DNA of 53,626 bases, taken from contig JAJPHM010000015.1 of NCBI GenBank assembly GCA_021325295.1, forward strand, positions 1 to 53,626, in the 5' to 3' direction. Made by a program: the position numbers and the translations under genes. Below are positions 33,339 to 41,111 of this stretch, piece after piece (position 1 is the first letter of the stretch; every line of letters starts with the position of its first letter). The DNA comes from Nitrososphaeraceae archaeon. GTDB lineage: Archaea; Thermoproteota; Nitrososphaeria; Nitrososphaerales; Nitrososphaeraceae. The notes beneath the pieces were generated by a model. It saw only the letters and a program-made list of their open reading frames with translations, was not told the DNA's origin and did no database searches.

Positions 33339-33740
33339 TCACACTTTGCATATTTTTTTGACAAGGCTGTCCATCACAGATATCACGCTTTCTACCTGAT
33401 CTCCATCGGAAATGTCACTATTGTCGGAGCTGAATATCACGCCAAGCTGGTCTGCGAGCCTCTCGATCGTGACAAATGTCTGCTCGTCTACAGCGCCCAG
33501 TAGCCTGACTAGGATGGCGCTGTAAACAAGTTGGACGACCTTTTCCCTACACTGCCTGACCTGCCGGTAATAGGCGCCGGCGGTGATTTCTCTATCTGTC
33601 CGCCTTGATTTTTTCTGGGAATCTGTTGCAGACTGACTTTTCAACCTTTTGTAGATAATAGAAGCCTGCCTTGGAGTAAATATAGAATTTTCAACAAGAT
33701 GCCTGTAAAGGTTATTAGATTTATCATTCTGGCCTGTCAT
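33339..33740 (-). CDS. Hypothetical helical protein, 133 aa
   Basis: Charged, helical protein starting MTGQNDKSNNLYRHL, with a basic patch in the middle (SQKKSRRTDREITAGAYYRQ) and a mostly hydrophobic-helical second half (VVQLVYSAILVRLLGAV). I recognise no family. It is on the same strand as the membrane HTH gene, 53 bp upstream, so the two may form an operon, and it is divergent from GGGP synthase with a shared 90-bp promoter region. Confidence 0.65.
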   Translation of the reverse strand: MTGQNDKSNNLYRHLVENSIFTPRQASIIYKRLKSQSATDSQKKSRRTDREITAGAYYRQVRQCREKVVQLVYSAILVRLLGAVDEQTFVTIERLADQLGVIFSSDNSDISDGDQVESVISVMDSLVKKICKV

Positions 33741-33831
33741 GGCTGCTATACGGAAATGTATAGCAGCTATTAAACTTAAAAACTTACAGGGACCAAACTT
33801 TAAAGTAAGTCCCCCATTATGATGGATCGGC

Positions 33832-34596
33832 GTGGAACAAAAACCGGTAGAGGCTTATATCCGCGGTGAGATAAAAAAGCATCGAACTCTCTGTTTTCCA
33901 CTCATAGATTCTGGGTCAGAGTCAGATCCAGACTCAAACTCCAAAGCCTCCCTTGTGGCAAAAAAGCTTGAATCACTGGGAGCCTCGGCAATTCTGGTAG
34001 GCGGCTCGTCAGTTACAGACCAGATAGAGCTTGCCCAGCTTGTCTCAAACATCAAGTCACAGGTCAGAATCCCTGTGATATTGTTCCCCGGAAACATCAC
34101 AGGTGTATCGCCAAAAGCCGATGCCATACTGTTCAGCTCACTTCTCAATTCAGAGAATCCCTATTTTATAACCGAAGCTCAGGCCCTTGGCGCGCTTGCG
34201 GTGAAAAAATACCGCATAGAGCCACTGCCTACCGCCTATGTAATAGTGGGAGAAGGAACGGCGGCCTGGTTTGTAGGAAGGGCCAGAGGAATACCTCTCA
34301 ACAAGCCCGGCATTGCCGTCATGTATTCTCTTGCGGCCCAGTATATGGGCATGAGATTTCTGTACCTTGAAGCCGGCTCGGGTGCTTCCCGGAGCGTGCC
34401 TCCGGAGATGGTCCAAGCTGTAAGGAAGCATTACGAAGGGATCCTTATAGTGGGGGGAGGCATTCGCAACGCAGATTCTGCTCAGGAAATCGCCAAGGCA
34501 GGCGCGGACATAATCGTAATCGGGACAATGATTGAAAATGACGGCCAGTGGGAGGATAAATTCTCCTCTATAATCCAGTCGATAAGGTCAGCATGA
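33832..34596 (+). CDS. Geranylgeranylglyceryl phosphate synthase
   Basis: Forms the first ether bond of archaeal membrane lipids between glycerol-1-phosphate and geranylgeranyl diphosphate. The 254-residue TIM barrel has LIDSGSESDPDSN near the N-terminus, AILVGGSSVTD, VILFPGNITGVS, YLEAGSGASRSVP and the phosphate-binding end IVGGGIRNADSA followed by GADIIVIGTMIE. The start is GTG 33832; actttaaag at 33797 is a TATA candidate. The polD2 gene starts 6 bp after the stop, giving a two-gene operon. Confidence 0.95.
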   Translation: MEQKPVEAYIRGEIKKHRTLCFPLIDSGSESDPDSNSKASLVAKKLESLGASAILVGGSSVTDQIELAQLVSNIKSQVRIPVILFPGNITGVSPKADAILFSSLLNSENPYFITEAQALGALAVKKYRIEPLPTAYVIVGEGTAAWFVGRARGIPLNKPGIAVMYSLAAQYMGMRFLYLEAGSGASRSVPPEMVQAVRKHYEGILIVGGGIRNADSAQEIAKAGADIIVIGTMIENDGQWEDKFSSIIQSIRSA

Positions 34597-34602
34597 TCAA
34601 CC

Positions 34603-37600
34603 TTGGCCCAAGACTCTGATGCCATGCTGCATGAGGCAGAGATACGCCTAAAACAGGTCAGCATGCCAGCATATTACGAGAACTACCAAAAGACCATTTT
34701 AAAAAACGTGCAGAGCTCTCTGCAAATTGCGTCACAGGCGCGCAAGGCCGGAATAGACGTTGCAGACATTGTAGAGCCAAAGATCGCATATGACCTAGCA
34801 GACAGAGTAGCCAAGATGCATGACCTCGATATCGCAGACCGCCTCCGGCTGCTGCTATCGCAAACTACCAAGGAAAAAGCCGCGCTCAAAATAGCCGAAG
34901 AGATAGCTGCCGGCGAATATGGCACAGGAGATGTACAGACCAGACTTGATAGCGCTGTACGGGTTAGTCTGGCTGTGGTAACAGAGGGCGTGACCGTAGC
35001 TCCTCTGCAGGGTATATCAGATGTCCAGCTCAAAAGAAATGCTGACGGCAGCCAGTACCTCTCGATCTCATTTGCCGGTCCTATCAGATCGGCAGGCGGA
35101 ACAGAGGCTGCCCTTACAATGCTGATAGCAGACCACGCAAGAAAAGTTGCCGGCCTTGCCAAGTATGTCGCAAATTCGTTCGATGACGAAACGGCCAGAT
35201 TTGTTGAAGAGCTCAGGATCTACGAGCGTGAGGTTGGAAGCTTCCAATTCAAGGTGCTGGATGAGGACGTTGTAAAATGCATATCAAGCCTGCCAGTTGA
35301 GCTTGACGGAGTAGACACAGACCCCGTCGAAGTAGTCGGGCACAAGGGGATGAAGAGGATCTCCACCGACAGGGTCAGAGGAGGAGCTCTGAGGGTCATG
35401 AACGACGGGCTGATAGGAAGGAGCAGAAAGCTACTCAAGCTTGTCGAGACACTCAAGCTCGAAGGCTGGGATTGGCTCAGGGATCTCAAAGGTGCAGTCC
35501 AGGCAGCCAGCACAGACGATGACGACGCGGTACATCACAGGATGTCTGAAGTGATTACCGGCAGGCCAGTTCTTTCGATGGCAAAAAAACTTGGCGGGTT
35601 CAGGCTAAGGTACGGGCGATGCTGCAATACCGGTTTTGCCACTGTGGGCATACACCCGGCGGTTCCAGCACTGCTAAACTATGCCATAGTTGCCGGAACT
35701 CAGTTCAAGATGGACACACCCGGCAAGGCCTCAACCCTGGCATTTGTCGATACAATCGAGCCGCCACTCGTCAGGCTCAAGGATGGAAGAGTGACAAAGG
35801 TGCCTACAGTCGAGGCTGCAGAGAAAATACGTCCAGAGGTAGAGAAAATACTCTATCTTGGTGATATTTTGATAAGTTATGGAGATTTCCTTGAAAACAA
35901 CGCAACGCTTCTTCCTGCTAGCTATGTAGAGGAAATCTGGTGCAGACAGCTTCGGTCTATACTGGCCAGTTCTGCAGACATCGATAATACCCTCCCAAGG
36001 GCGAGGCTGGTGCATTTGTGTGAGCATCCGCTGCAGCCGCCATCGGTTAAAGAGGCCTTTGAAATTAGCCTCAAGCTCGGCATGCCGTTGCACCCGCGGT
36101 ATTCATTCTACTGGGATGCCATTACAGTTGAAGAGCTAGTATATTTGAAGCAAAGGCTCGGCGATACGCAGACAGGCCTTACTGCAGCTGCAGATTCGAA
36201 ACTGAAGGATATACTGGAAAGGCTCGGCGTGGCGCATTCGATAGTTGATGATAATGTCGCCGGTGCTGCCGTCTCCACAGAAGCGTCATCCGAAAACGAA
36301 GGCGAGAAAAATGATAGTGACAGTGGCGCCAGCGTCAAAACCAAAACCAAAACCAAAACCAAAATTGTAATTGATGACCCTGACCAGCAATTTTCCCTGG
36401 CAATGCTGCTACTACCACTACTATCAGGTCCTGTCGCAATTGATGCAAAAGATTCCATTGAATTTATTTCAAAGTCGTCAGGCATACAGGTAAAGCCAAA
36501 ATTTGCCTCCTCCATAGCCATAAGGGTAGGCAGGCCAGAAAAGGCCGCAGAGCGCAAGATGAAGCCACCTGTCCATGTCCTGTTTCCCGTTGGGACAAAA
36601 GGAGGCGCCAGCCGTGACATACTGAAAGCATGCAAACAAGAGCCCTTTTACGCCGAGATAGCAAACAGGTTCTGCGATACATGCGGCGTTGCATCCATCG
36701 GGACGCACTGCAGAAGGTGCGGCGCTTATGCTCCGCTCCGGAGCCTGTGTATAGCATGCAGACAGCAGGTTGACAGCGACAACAGGTGCCCGCGGTGTGG
36801 AAGAGAAGGAAAGACGTTCTCTCCTGTGATGTATCCACTCAAGGCTGAACTTGACGCCGCCCAGCGCAGGGTTGGATTCGCGGCCAGGGATCCTTTCAAA
36901 GGGGTCAGGTCTCTTATGAGCAAAGATAGGGCATCTGAGCCTCTGGAGAAGGGCCTGTTGCGCCAGAAATATGATCTGCATGCCTTCAAAGATGGAACTA
37001 TAAGATTTGACGCGACAAACGAGCCACTCACCCATTTCAAGCCAAGCTGGATAATGACAAGCGTCAAAAAGCTCAGAGAGCTTGGGTATACAAAGGACTA
37101 TCTTGGCAACGAGCTAGAGTCACCGGATCAGCTGGTCGAATTATTGCTTCAGGATGTGGTCATCCCGATGGACTCTGCAAGCCATCTTCTCAGGGTAGCC
37201 AAGTTTGTTGACGAGGAGCTGGTCAAGCTATACAGGCTTGAGCCCTTTTACAATGCGACAACCATAGAAGATCTGATAGGGCACACTATGGTTGGCCTTG
37301 CGCCCCATACCTCTGTAGGAATAGTCGGCAGGATAATTGGCTTTACAAATTCGCAAGTCTGCTTGGCTTCACCTATCTGGCATTCGGCCAAGCGCCGGGA
37401 CTGTGATGGTGATGCAGATTCGCTCATGCTTCTGATGGACACATTTCTCAACTTTTCTTTTGACTTTTTGCCAGACAAGATAGGAGGGCTCATGGATGCG
37501 CCGCTGCTCGTACAGCCAGTGGTTCTGCCGCATGAGGTACAGAGACAGGCTCACAATGTCGATGTTGCACCATCGTACCCACTTGAGTTCTACGAGGCCA

Positions 37601-38211
37601 CTTGGAAGCAGAGCAAGGCAGGCGATATTTCATCTGCAAATATGATCGATATAGTCAAAAACAGGATCGGAACCGACCGCCAGTTCTTTGATTATGGATT
37701 CACACACTTTACTGGCATTCTTACCACAAGCGTCCAGCACAGCGCATATTCGACCCTGAGCAAGATGGAAGAAAAACTAAAGATGCAAATAGATACAGCC
37801 AGATTGATAAAAGCAGTCGACCCGGACGAAGTTGCGGCAATGGTGCTTACCACCCACATCCTGCCGGATATTATGGGAAACATGCGATCGTACTCTTCAC
37901 AGGGTTTCAGGTGCACAAGCTGCGGCGAGAAATACCGGAGGATGCCGCTGATGGGCCACTGTACAAAATGCGGCAAAGACCTTATTCCAACTGTTACAAG
38001 AGGCTCAGTTGAAAAATACCTCGGAATTGCATTGAATATATGCGGCCAGTTCAGGGTCAATGACTATTTGAAGAGCCGGGTCAATTCTCTGGCAGGTGAA
38101 CTGAAGCTAATCTTTCAAGAAACAGGACAGACTGGAAATGGTGAAGGAAAAGAGAAAGGAAGTAAAAGTAAGAGTAAAGAGCAGACAAGCCTGATGGAAT
38201 TTATGGGGTAG
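34603..38211 (+). CDS. polD2: DNA polymerase D large subunit (DP2), catalytic
   Basis: Polymerising subunit of the archaeal replicase, 1202 residues, no intein. The catalytic acidic cluster is DCDGDADS (about 933-940). There are two zinc modules: CDTCGV with CRRCG, CIAC and CPRCG in the middle (about 690-730), and CTSCGEKYRRMP with HCTKCGK near the C-terminus. A linker with repeated Lys-Thr (KTKTKTKTK, about 580) separates domains. The last residues, EQTSLMEFMG, form a PCNA-binding PIP-like box after a Gly/Lys/Ser linker. The start is TTG, 6 bp after GGGP synthase. Confidence 0.97.
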   Translation: MAQDSDAMLHEAEIRLKQVSMPAYYENYQKTILKNVQSSLQIASQARKAGIDVADIVEPKIAYDLADRVAKMHDLDIADRLRLLLSQTTKEKAALKIAEEIAAGEYGTGDVQTRLDSAVRVSLAVVTEGVTVAPLQGISDVQLKRNADGSQYLSISFAGPIRSAGGTEAALTMLIADHARKVAGLAKYVANSFDDETARFVEELRIYEREVGSFQFKVLDEDVVKCISSLPVELDGVDTDPVEVVGHKGMKRISTDRVRGGALRVMNDGLIGRSRKLLKLVETLKLEGWDWLRDLKGAVQAASTDDDDAVHHRMSEVITGRPVLSMAKKLGGFRLRYGRCCNTGFATVGIHPAVPALLNYAIVAGTQFKMDTPGKASTLAFVDTIEPPLVRLKDGRVTKVPTVEAAEKIRPEVEKILYLGDILISYGDFLENNATLLPASYVEEIWCRQLRSILASSADIDNTLPRARLVHLCEHPLQPPSVKEAFEISLKLGMPLHPRYSFYWDAITVEELVYLKQRLGDTQTGLTAAADSKLKDILERLGVAHSIVDDNVAGAAVSTEASSENEGEKNDSDSGASVKTKTKTKTKIVIDDPDQQFSLAMLLLPLLSGPVAIDAKDSIEFISKSSGIQVKPKFASSIAIRVGRPEKAAERKMKPPVHVLFPVGTKGGASRDILKACKQEPFYAEIANRFCDTCGVASIGTHCRRCGAYAPLRSLCIACRQQVDSDNRCPRCGREGKTFSPVMYPLKAELDAAQRRVGFAARDPFKGVRSLMSKDRASEPLEKGLLRQKYDLHAFKDGTIRFDATNEPLTHFKPSWIMTSVKKLRELGYTKDYLGNELESPDQLVELLLQDVVIPMDSASHLLRVAKFVDEELVKLYRLEPFYNATTIEDLIGHTMVGLAPHTSVGIVGRIIGFTNSQVCLASPIWHSAKRRDCDGDADSLMLLMDTFLNFSFDFLPDKIGGLMDAPLLVQPVVLPHEVQRQAHNVDVAPSYPLEFYEATWKQSKAGDISSANMIDIVKNRIGTDRQFFDYGFTHFTGILTTSVQHSAYSTLSKMEEKLKMQIDTARLIKAVDPDEVAAMVLTTHILPDIMGNMRSYSSQGFRCTSCGEKYRRMPLMGHCTKCGKDLIPTVTRGSVEKYLGIALNICGQFRVNDYLKSRVNSLAGELKLIFQETGQTGNGEGKEKGSKSKSKEQTSLMEFMG

Positions 38212-38245
38212 AGTGAGTAGTTGGCTAATGGCCGGGATTGATTAG

Positions 38246-38291
38246 TTGATTAATTAATTGAGAATATTGCTTCCAACAAGCGTCTAATGCA
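38246..38291 (+). repeat. Left end repeat of cassette 2 (L2)
   Basis: Matches L1 (22073-22118) with two changes. It lies 34 bp behind the polD2 stop, so this cassette also sits just past the end of a housekeeping gene. Confidence 0.85.
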
Positions 38292-38481
38292 TTGCAAGCT
38301 TTTTACTTTATGTCAAGGTAGCAGTCAGGTTCGAAAAAGGATTTTCGGAGATAGACAAAACAAGCTGCCTTAATGGAAAGACTAGAATATATGCGCTAGG
38401 AGACTGAGTGTACTTTAATGGACACTCATTACACCTGTTCAGATATACAGTGTATACCGTATACATATTTGTATATACACC

Positions 38482-38848
38482 AATGTATAAATACTCCACT
38501 ATTCATAAGATAAATGCAGAATTGAGTATTCTAAAACGCTCAAAGGCAAAGAACAGAATCACTCCAAGAAAAAGCCGTTCATTGCCGTCTTCACGTAGAC
38601 AGATCATGCCTCGCCTTGACACCTTGGAAATGATAGAAGATACCATTAGAAAAGAGCAATACTTTGAATCAAAGACCAAGCTCTGGAAGGCACTTCCAAG
38701 AGGAGTCCAGTACGGAACACTTGGCATAGCACTTGACTATCTGGAAAGGTCAAACAAGATAGCACAGAACAAGGATGGCTCAATAGTCTGGATATTTATA
38801 GAAGGCGAAAGGGCAAGAAAGTCTCTGGAAGAATCGACAGAGCTATAG
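38482..38848 (+). CDS. Small HTH-like protein, cassette 2 cargo
   Basis: Start at ATG 38482 (MYKYSTIHKI) or ATG 38608 (MPRLDTLEMIEDTIRK). The conserved-looking part is the last 80 residues: YFESKTKLWKALPRGVQYGT, IALDYLERSNKIAQ and the wing SIVWIFIEG, a probable winged helix. The upstream 40 residues are very basic. TATA-like tatatacacc and a palindromic AT-rich tract lie at 38445-38475. It converges on the RelE-like gene with no bases between the two stops. It could be the antitoxin or an independent regulator. Confidence 0.6.
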
Positions 38849-39181
38849 CTACGTTGTGCTGTAGCCAAACAACGTATCATATTCTTTGTGTGTAAGCAAG
38901 TCTGGCAGCTGGTAAACCTTGTCCTCTTTTCTACCTCGGATAGTGTAGATTAGCCTGTGGTTGCCGCCGATCTCGCGTCTGTACAGGTTGGTTACCTCAT
39001 GAGTTTTGACATATCTGTCAGGCCACGGCTTTCTCTTGATATAGTCTCCAAGGTTCTTATCCTGTTTCATTTCGTCTATTATTCGATCGACTCGGAGTTT
39101 TATTGGGTCGTTATCTGACAGAATTTTAAGAACATCTAGGACATCTGGTGACGCAAAAACGCGGAACTTTCTCTTACCCAA
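38849..39181 (-). CDS. RelE/ParE-type toxin candidate, cassette 2 cargo
   Basis: 110 residues with the RelE-fold order: FRVFASPDVLDVLKIL, a helical region, IKRKPWPDRYVKTHEV, then LYRREIGGNHRLIYTIRG and a final KEYDTLFGY. The RLIYTI strand preceded by basic residues, and the terminal Tyr, are typical of the mRNA-cleaving toxin fold. No gene overlaps or directly precedes it on the same strand, so a classical antitoxin operon is missing. The convergent HTH gene is the only partner candidate. Confidence 0.75.
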   Translation of the reverse strand: MGKRKFRVFASPDVLDVLKILSDNDPIKLRVDRIIDEMKQDKNLGDYIKRKPWPDRYVKTHEVTNLYRREIGGNHRLIYTIRGRKEDKVYQLPDLLTHKEYDTLFGYSTT

Positions 39182-39228
39182 TAGCTTGTGGAGTCAGTAA
39201 ATGCATCTACTTATGCTTTTGTCTACTA

Positions 39229-39378
39229 ATGCGTAAAGGACGGGTAACAGCAAATCGATATGACATGCTGAAACATGATCTTCAGTCATGGTCAGAAGCA
39301 CAAGCTTATGGCAGATGGCTATATACCAATGAAACTATGACGATACTGAAGCTGATTAAAAGTAACCTGCATCTTTGA
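39229..39378 (+). CDS. Hypothetical 49-aa protein, cassette 2 cargo
   Basis: ORF from ATG 39229 (MRKGRVTANRYDMLKHDLQS) with aromatic-rich AYGRWLYTNETMTIL and a helical end. It is divergent from the RelE-like gene and lies inside the L2-R2 unit. No family recognised; it could be a small antitoxin. Confidence 0.4.
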   Translation: MRKGRVTANRYDMLKHDLQSWSEAQAYGRWLYTNETMTILKLIKSNLHL

Positions 39379-39470
39379 CACGCAACTTTTGACATGCGAG
39401 AACTCGGCAATGTAGATGCGAACCCGTCAATTTACCGATTACACCACCAGATTTGAATTCTTTCATTAGA

Positions 39471-39541
39471 TGTTGCATATAATATTACTCCCAGTCCGAC
39501 CGCATCTTGCTGTGCAACAAAATCGAAAGATAATTAATTGA
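39471..39541 (+). repeat. Right end repeat of cassette 2 (R2)
   Basis: Matches R1 (23058-23128) with two changes over 71 bp. It precedes the m4C-type methyltransferase gene. Confidence 0.85.
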
Positions 39542-39718
39542 AAGCATATCTGCAGGCAGATGCTGCTGAGCAGGAGTAGCAGCAACAGTCTTTTCCCGTT
39601 TATTTTATTATATTATATTATATTATTGCAAAGCTATCCAATTCAAATCAAATCTAAAAAGGAACTTGCTAGTAAAATAAAAGGGAGGGAGGAAAGGAAA
39701 GTGAACAAAGGTGCCACC

Positions 39719-40510
39719 ATGATTGAAATCAACAAGCTCTACGCAATGGACTGCATAGAATTGATGAAGCAAATGGATGAAAGTTCTGTTGACCTTACAG
39801 TTACATCACCGCCCTATGATGATTTAAGAAGATACAAAGGTTACACGTTTGACTTCCAGAATATAGCCAAGGGTCTTTATCGAGTTACCAAAGACGGCGG
39901 TATCGTTGTATGGGTAGTTGGCGACAGGATAAACGGTGGCTTTAGCCTGACCAGTTTCAAGCAGGGGTTATTTTTCAAAGAAAAAGTTGGGTTCAAAATA
40001 CATGACGTTATGATTTACAGAAAAAAGAACACGCCCTTTATGCGAACAAATGCCTATACCAACTGCTATGAGTTTATGTTTGTGCTGGCAAAAGGCAAGC
40101 CCAAGACATTTCATCCTCTAAAGGAAAAGACAAAGCGCTCAGGCTTTGAGATGCTGCCATTCAACAAAAAAGCTGATGGCGTAAACAAAAAAGTGCTGGG
40201 TGAGCTCAAAAAAGAAAAGACCAGAACTAACATATGGGAATATGCTGTAGGTCTGGGTGGCACTACTAGCGACAGAATAGCCTTCCAGCATCCAGCTGTG
40301 TTTCCAGAGAGATTAGCACAGGACCATATACTGTCATGGACAAACCCCGGTGACCTGGTCTTTGACCCGATGTGCGGCTCCGGGACTACGTGCAAGATGG
40401 CAAAGATACTTGGCAGGAACTATATAGGCTGTGATATTTCCAAAGAATATGTTGTAATAGCAAAACAAAGACTCAACTCTGTTGCGATAAGGGAAAAGCT
40501 TGCAGTTTGA
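39719..40510 (+). CDS. DNA methyltransferase, beta-type (probable m4C)
   Basis: 263 residues from ATG 39719. The catalytic motif TSPPYDDL near the N-terminus (about residues 30-37) and the SAM motif FDPMCGSGTTCKMA near the C-terminus give the permuted order of beta-group methyltransferases; SPPY favours N4-cytosine. Purine-rich gggagggaggaaagg lies 20-35 bp upstream. A GTG at 39702 is an alternative start. No endonuclease is adjacent, so it is a solitary methylase or half of a split system. It lies just outside cassette 2. Confidence 0.9.
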   Translation: MIEINKLYAMDCIELMKQMDESSVDLTVTSPPYDDLRRYKGYTFDFQNIAKGLYRVTKDGGIVVWVVGDRINGGFSLTSFKQGLFFKEKVGFKIHDVMIYRKKNTPFMRTNAYTNCYEFMFVLAKGKPKTFHPLKEKTKRSGFEMLPFNKKADGVNKKVLGELKKEKTRTNIWEYAVGLGGTTSDRIAFQHPAVFPERLAQDHILSWTNPGDLVFDPMCGSGTTCKMAKILGRNYIGCDISKEYVVIAKQRLNSVAIREKLAV

Positions 40511-40616
40511 TGTTGCCACCATCGGTTGCTGGTCGCCAGCAGGCGATTGCCAGCACATTTAATTTTTTAGCAAGCTACTGAGTAAAATTTGCAGAAAATA
40601 GCAAACGCAAAAACGC

Positions 40617-40650
40617 TTTAAATAATCTCGCTCTCAATTACTATAATAGA
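40617..40650 (+). promoter_or_regulatory. TATA promoter, leaderless start at 40650
   Basis: tttaaataa at 40617-40625 is 25 bp before ATG 40650, the geometry of an archaeal leaderless transcript. Confidence 0.65.
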
Positions 40651-41027
40651 TGAAAAAGCTGATGATAATTGCTGTGGCGGCTGCAGGCGCAGTTGCCGCC
40701 GCTGTGATAGGATTCATGCTTTTCTCGTCCATCCCCACGCAGGACTATGCTCTAAGTGTAGATGCACTGGCCGACAAGCAGTCGCTGTTCACCAATGCAA
40801 GAGTCACTATAACAAATACAGGCAAGCTGCCGCTGACGAATGTTTTTGTTGACTATGGAAACAACAAACACGATCTTATCGGGCAGATAAATCCTGGAGA
40901 CAAGATGATGCTCTCTCCTCCAGATGGCTCGCAGCTTGGAAATGTTACGGTCACTGCGGACCATGGCATCAGGGTAGTTCAGCCATATCGAGAGCCGATC
41001 AAACTGCCTGGCATGATGGGCTCTTGA
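40650..41027 (+). CDS. Anchored extracellular protein, unknown, 125 aa
   Basis: One N-terminal membrane helix (MKKLMIIAVAAAGAVAAAVI, continuing to about 26), then a single beta domain containing ARVTITNTGKLPLTNVFVDY and a turn at NPGDKMMLSPPDGSQ. This looks like a small immunoglobulin-like (CARDB-type) domain exposed outside the cell. The gene has its own TATA box and no operon partner. The family is not recognised beyond that. Confidence 0.7.
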   Translation: MKKLMIIAVAAAGAVAAAVIGFMLFSSIPTQDYALSVDALADKQSLFTNARVTITNTGKLPLTNVFVDYGNNKHDLIGQINPGDKMMLSPPDGSQLGNVTVTADHGIRVVQPYREPIKLPGMMGS

Positions 41028-41111
41028 TGGGTACTGTCTAATCTATTAGTGATTTATGCATAGATGCATATTAGCTGGCACAAGTTCTGAACCTGTCAGT
41101 CCTGTCTTATT

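Noticed and set aside
36336-36361. Repeated aaaacc units as a microsatellite-caused frameshift in polD2
   Set aside because: The frame is open across the repeat and both sides align to the family in one frame; it is only a linker.
39395-39465. tRNA-like stretch (ggtggtgtaatcggtaaa ... gacgggttcgcatc on the - strand)
   Set aside because: No anticodon arm and no acceptor pairing; also readable as a short peptide. Probably chance.
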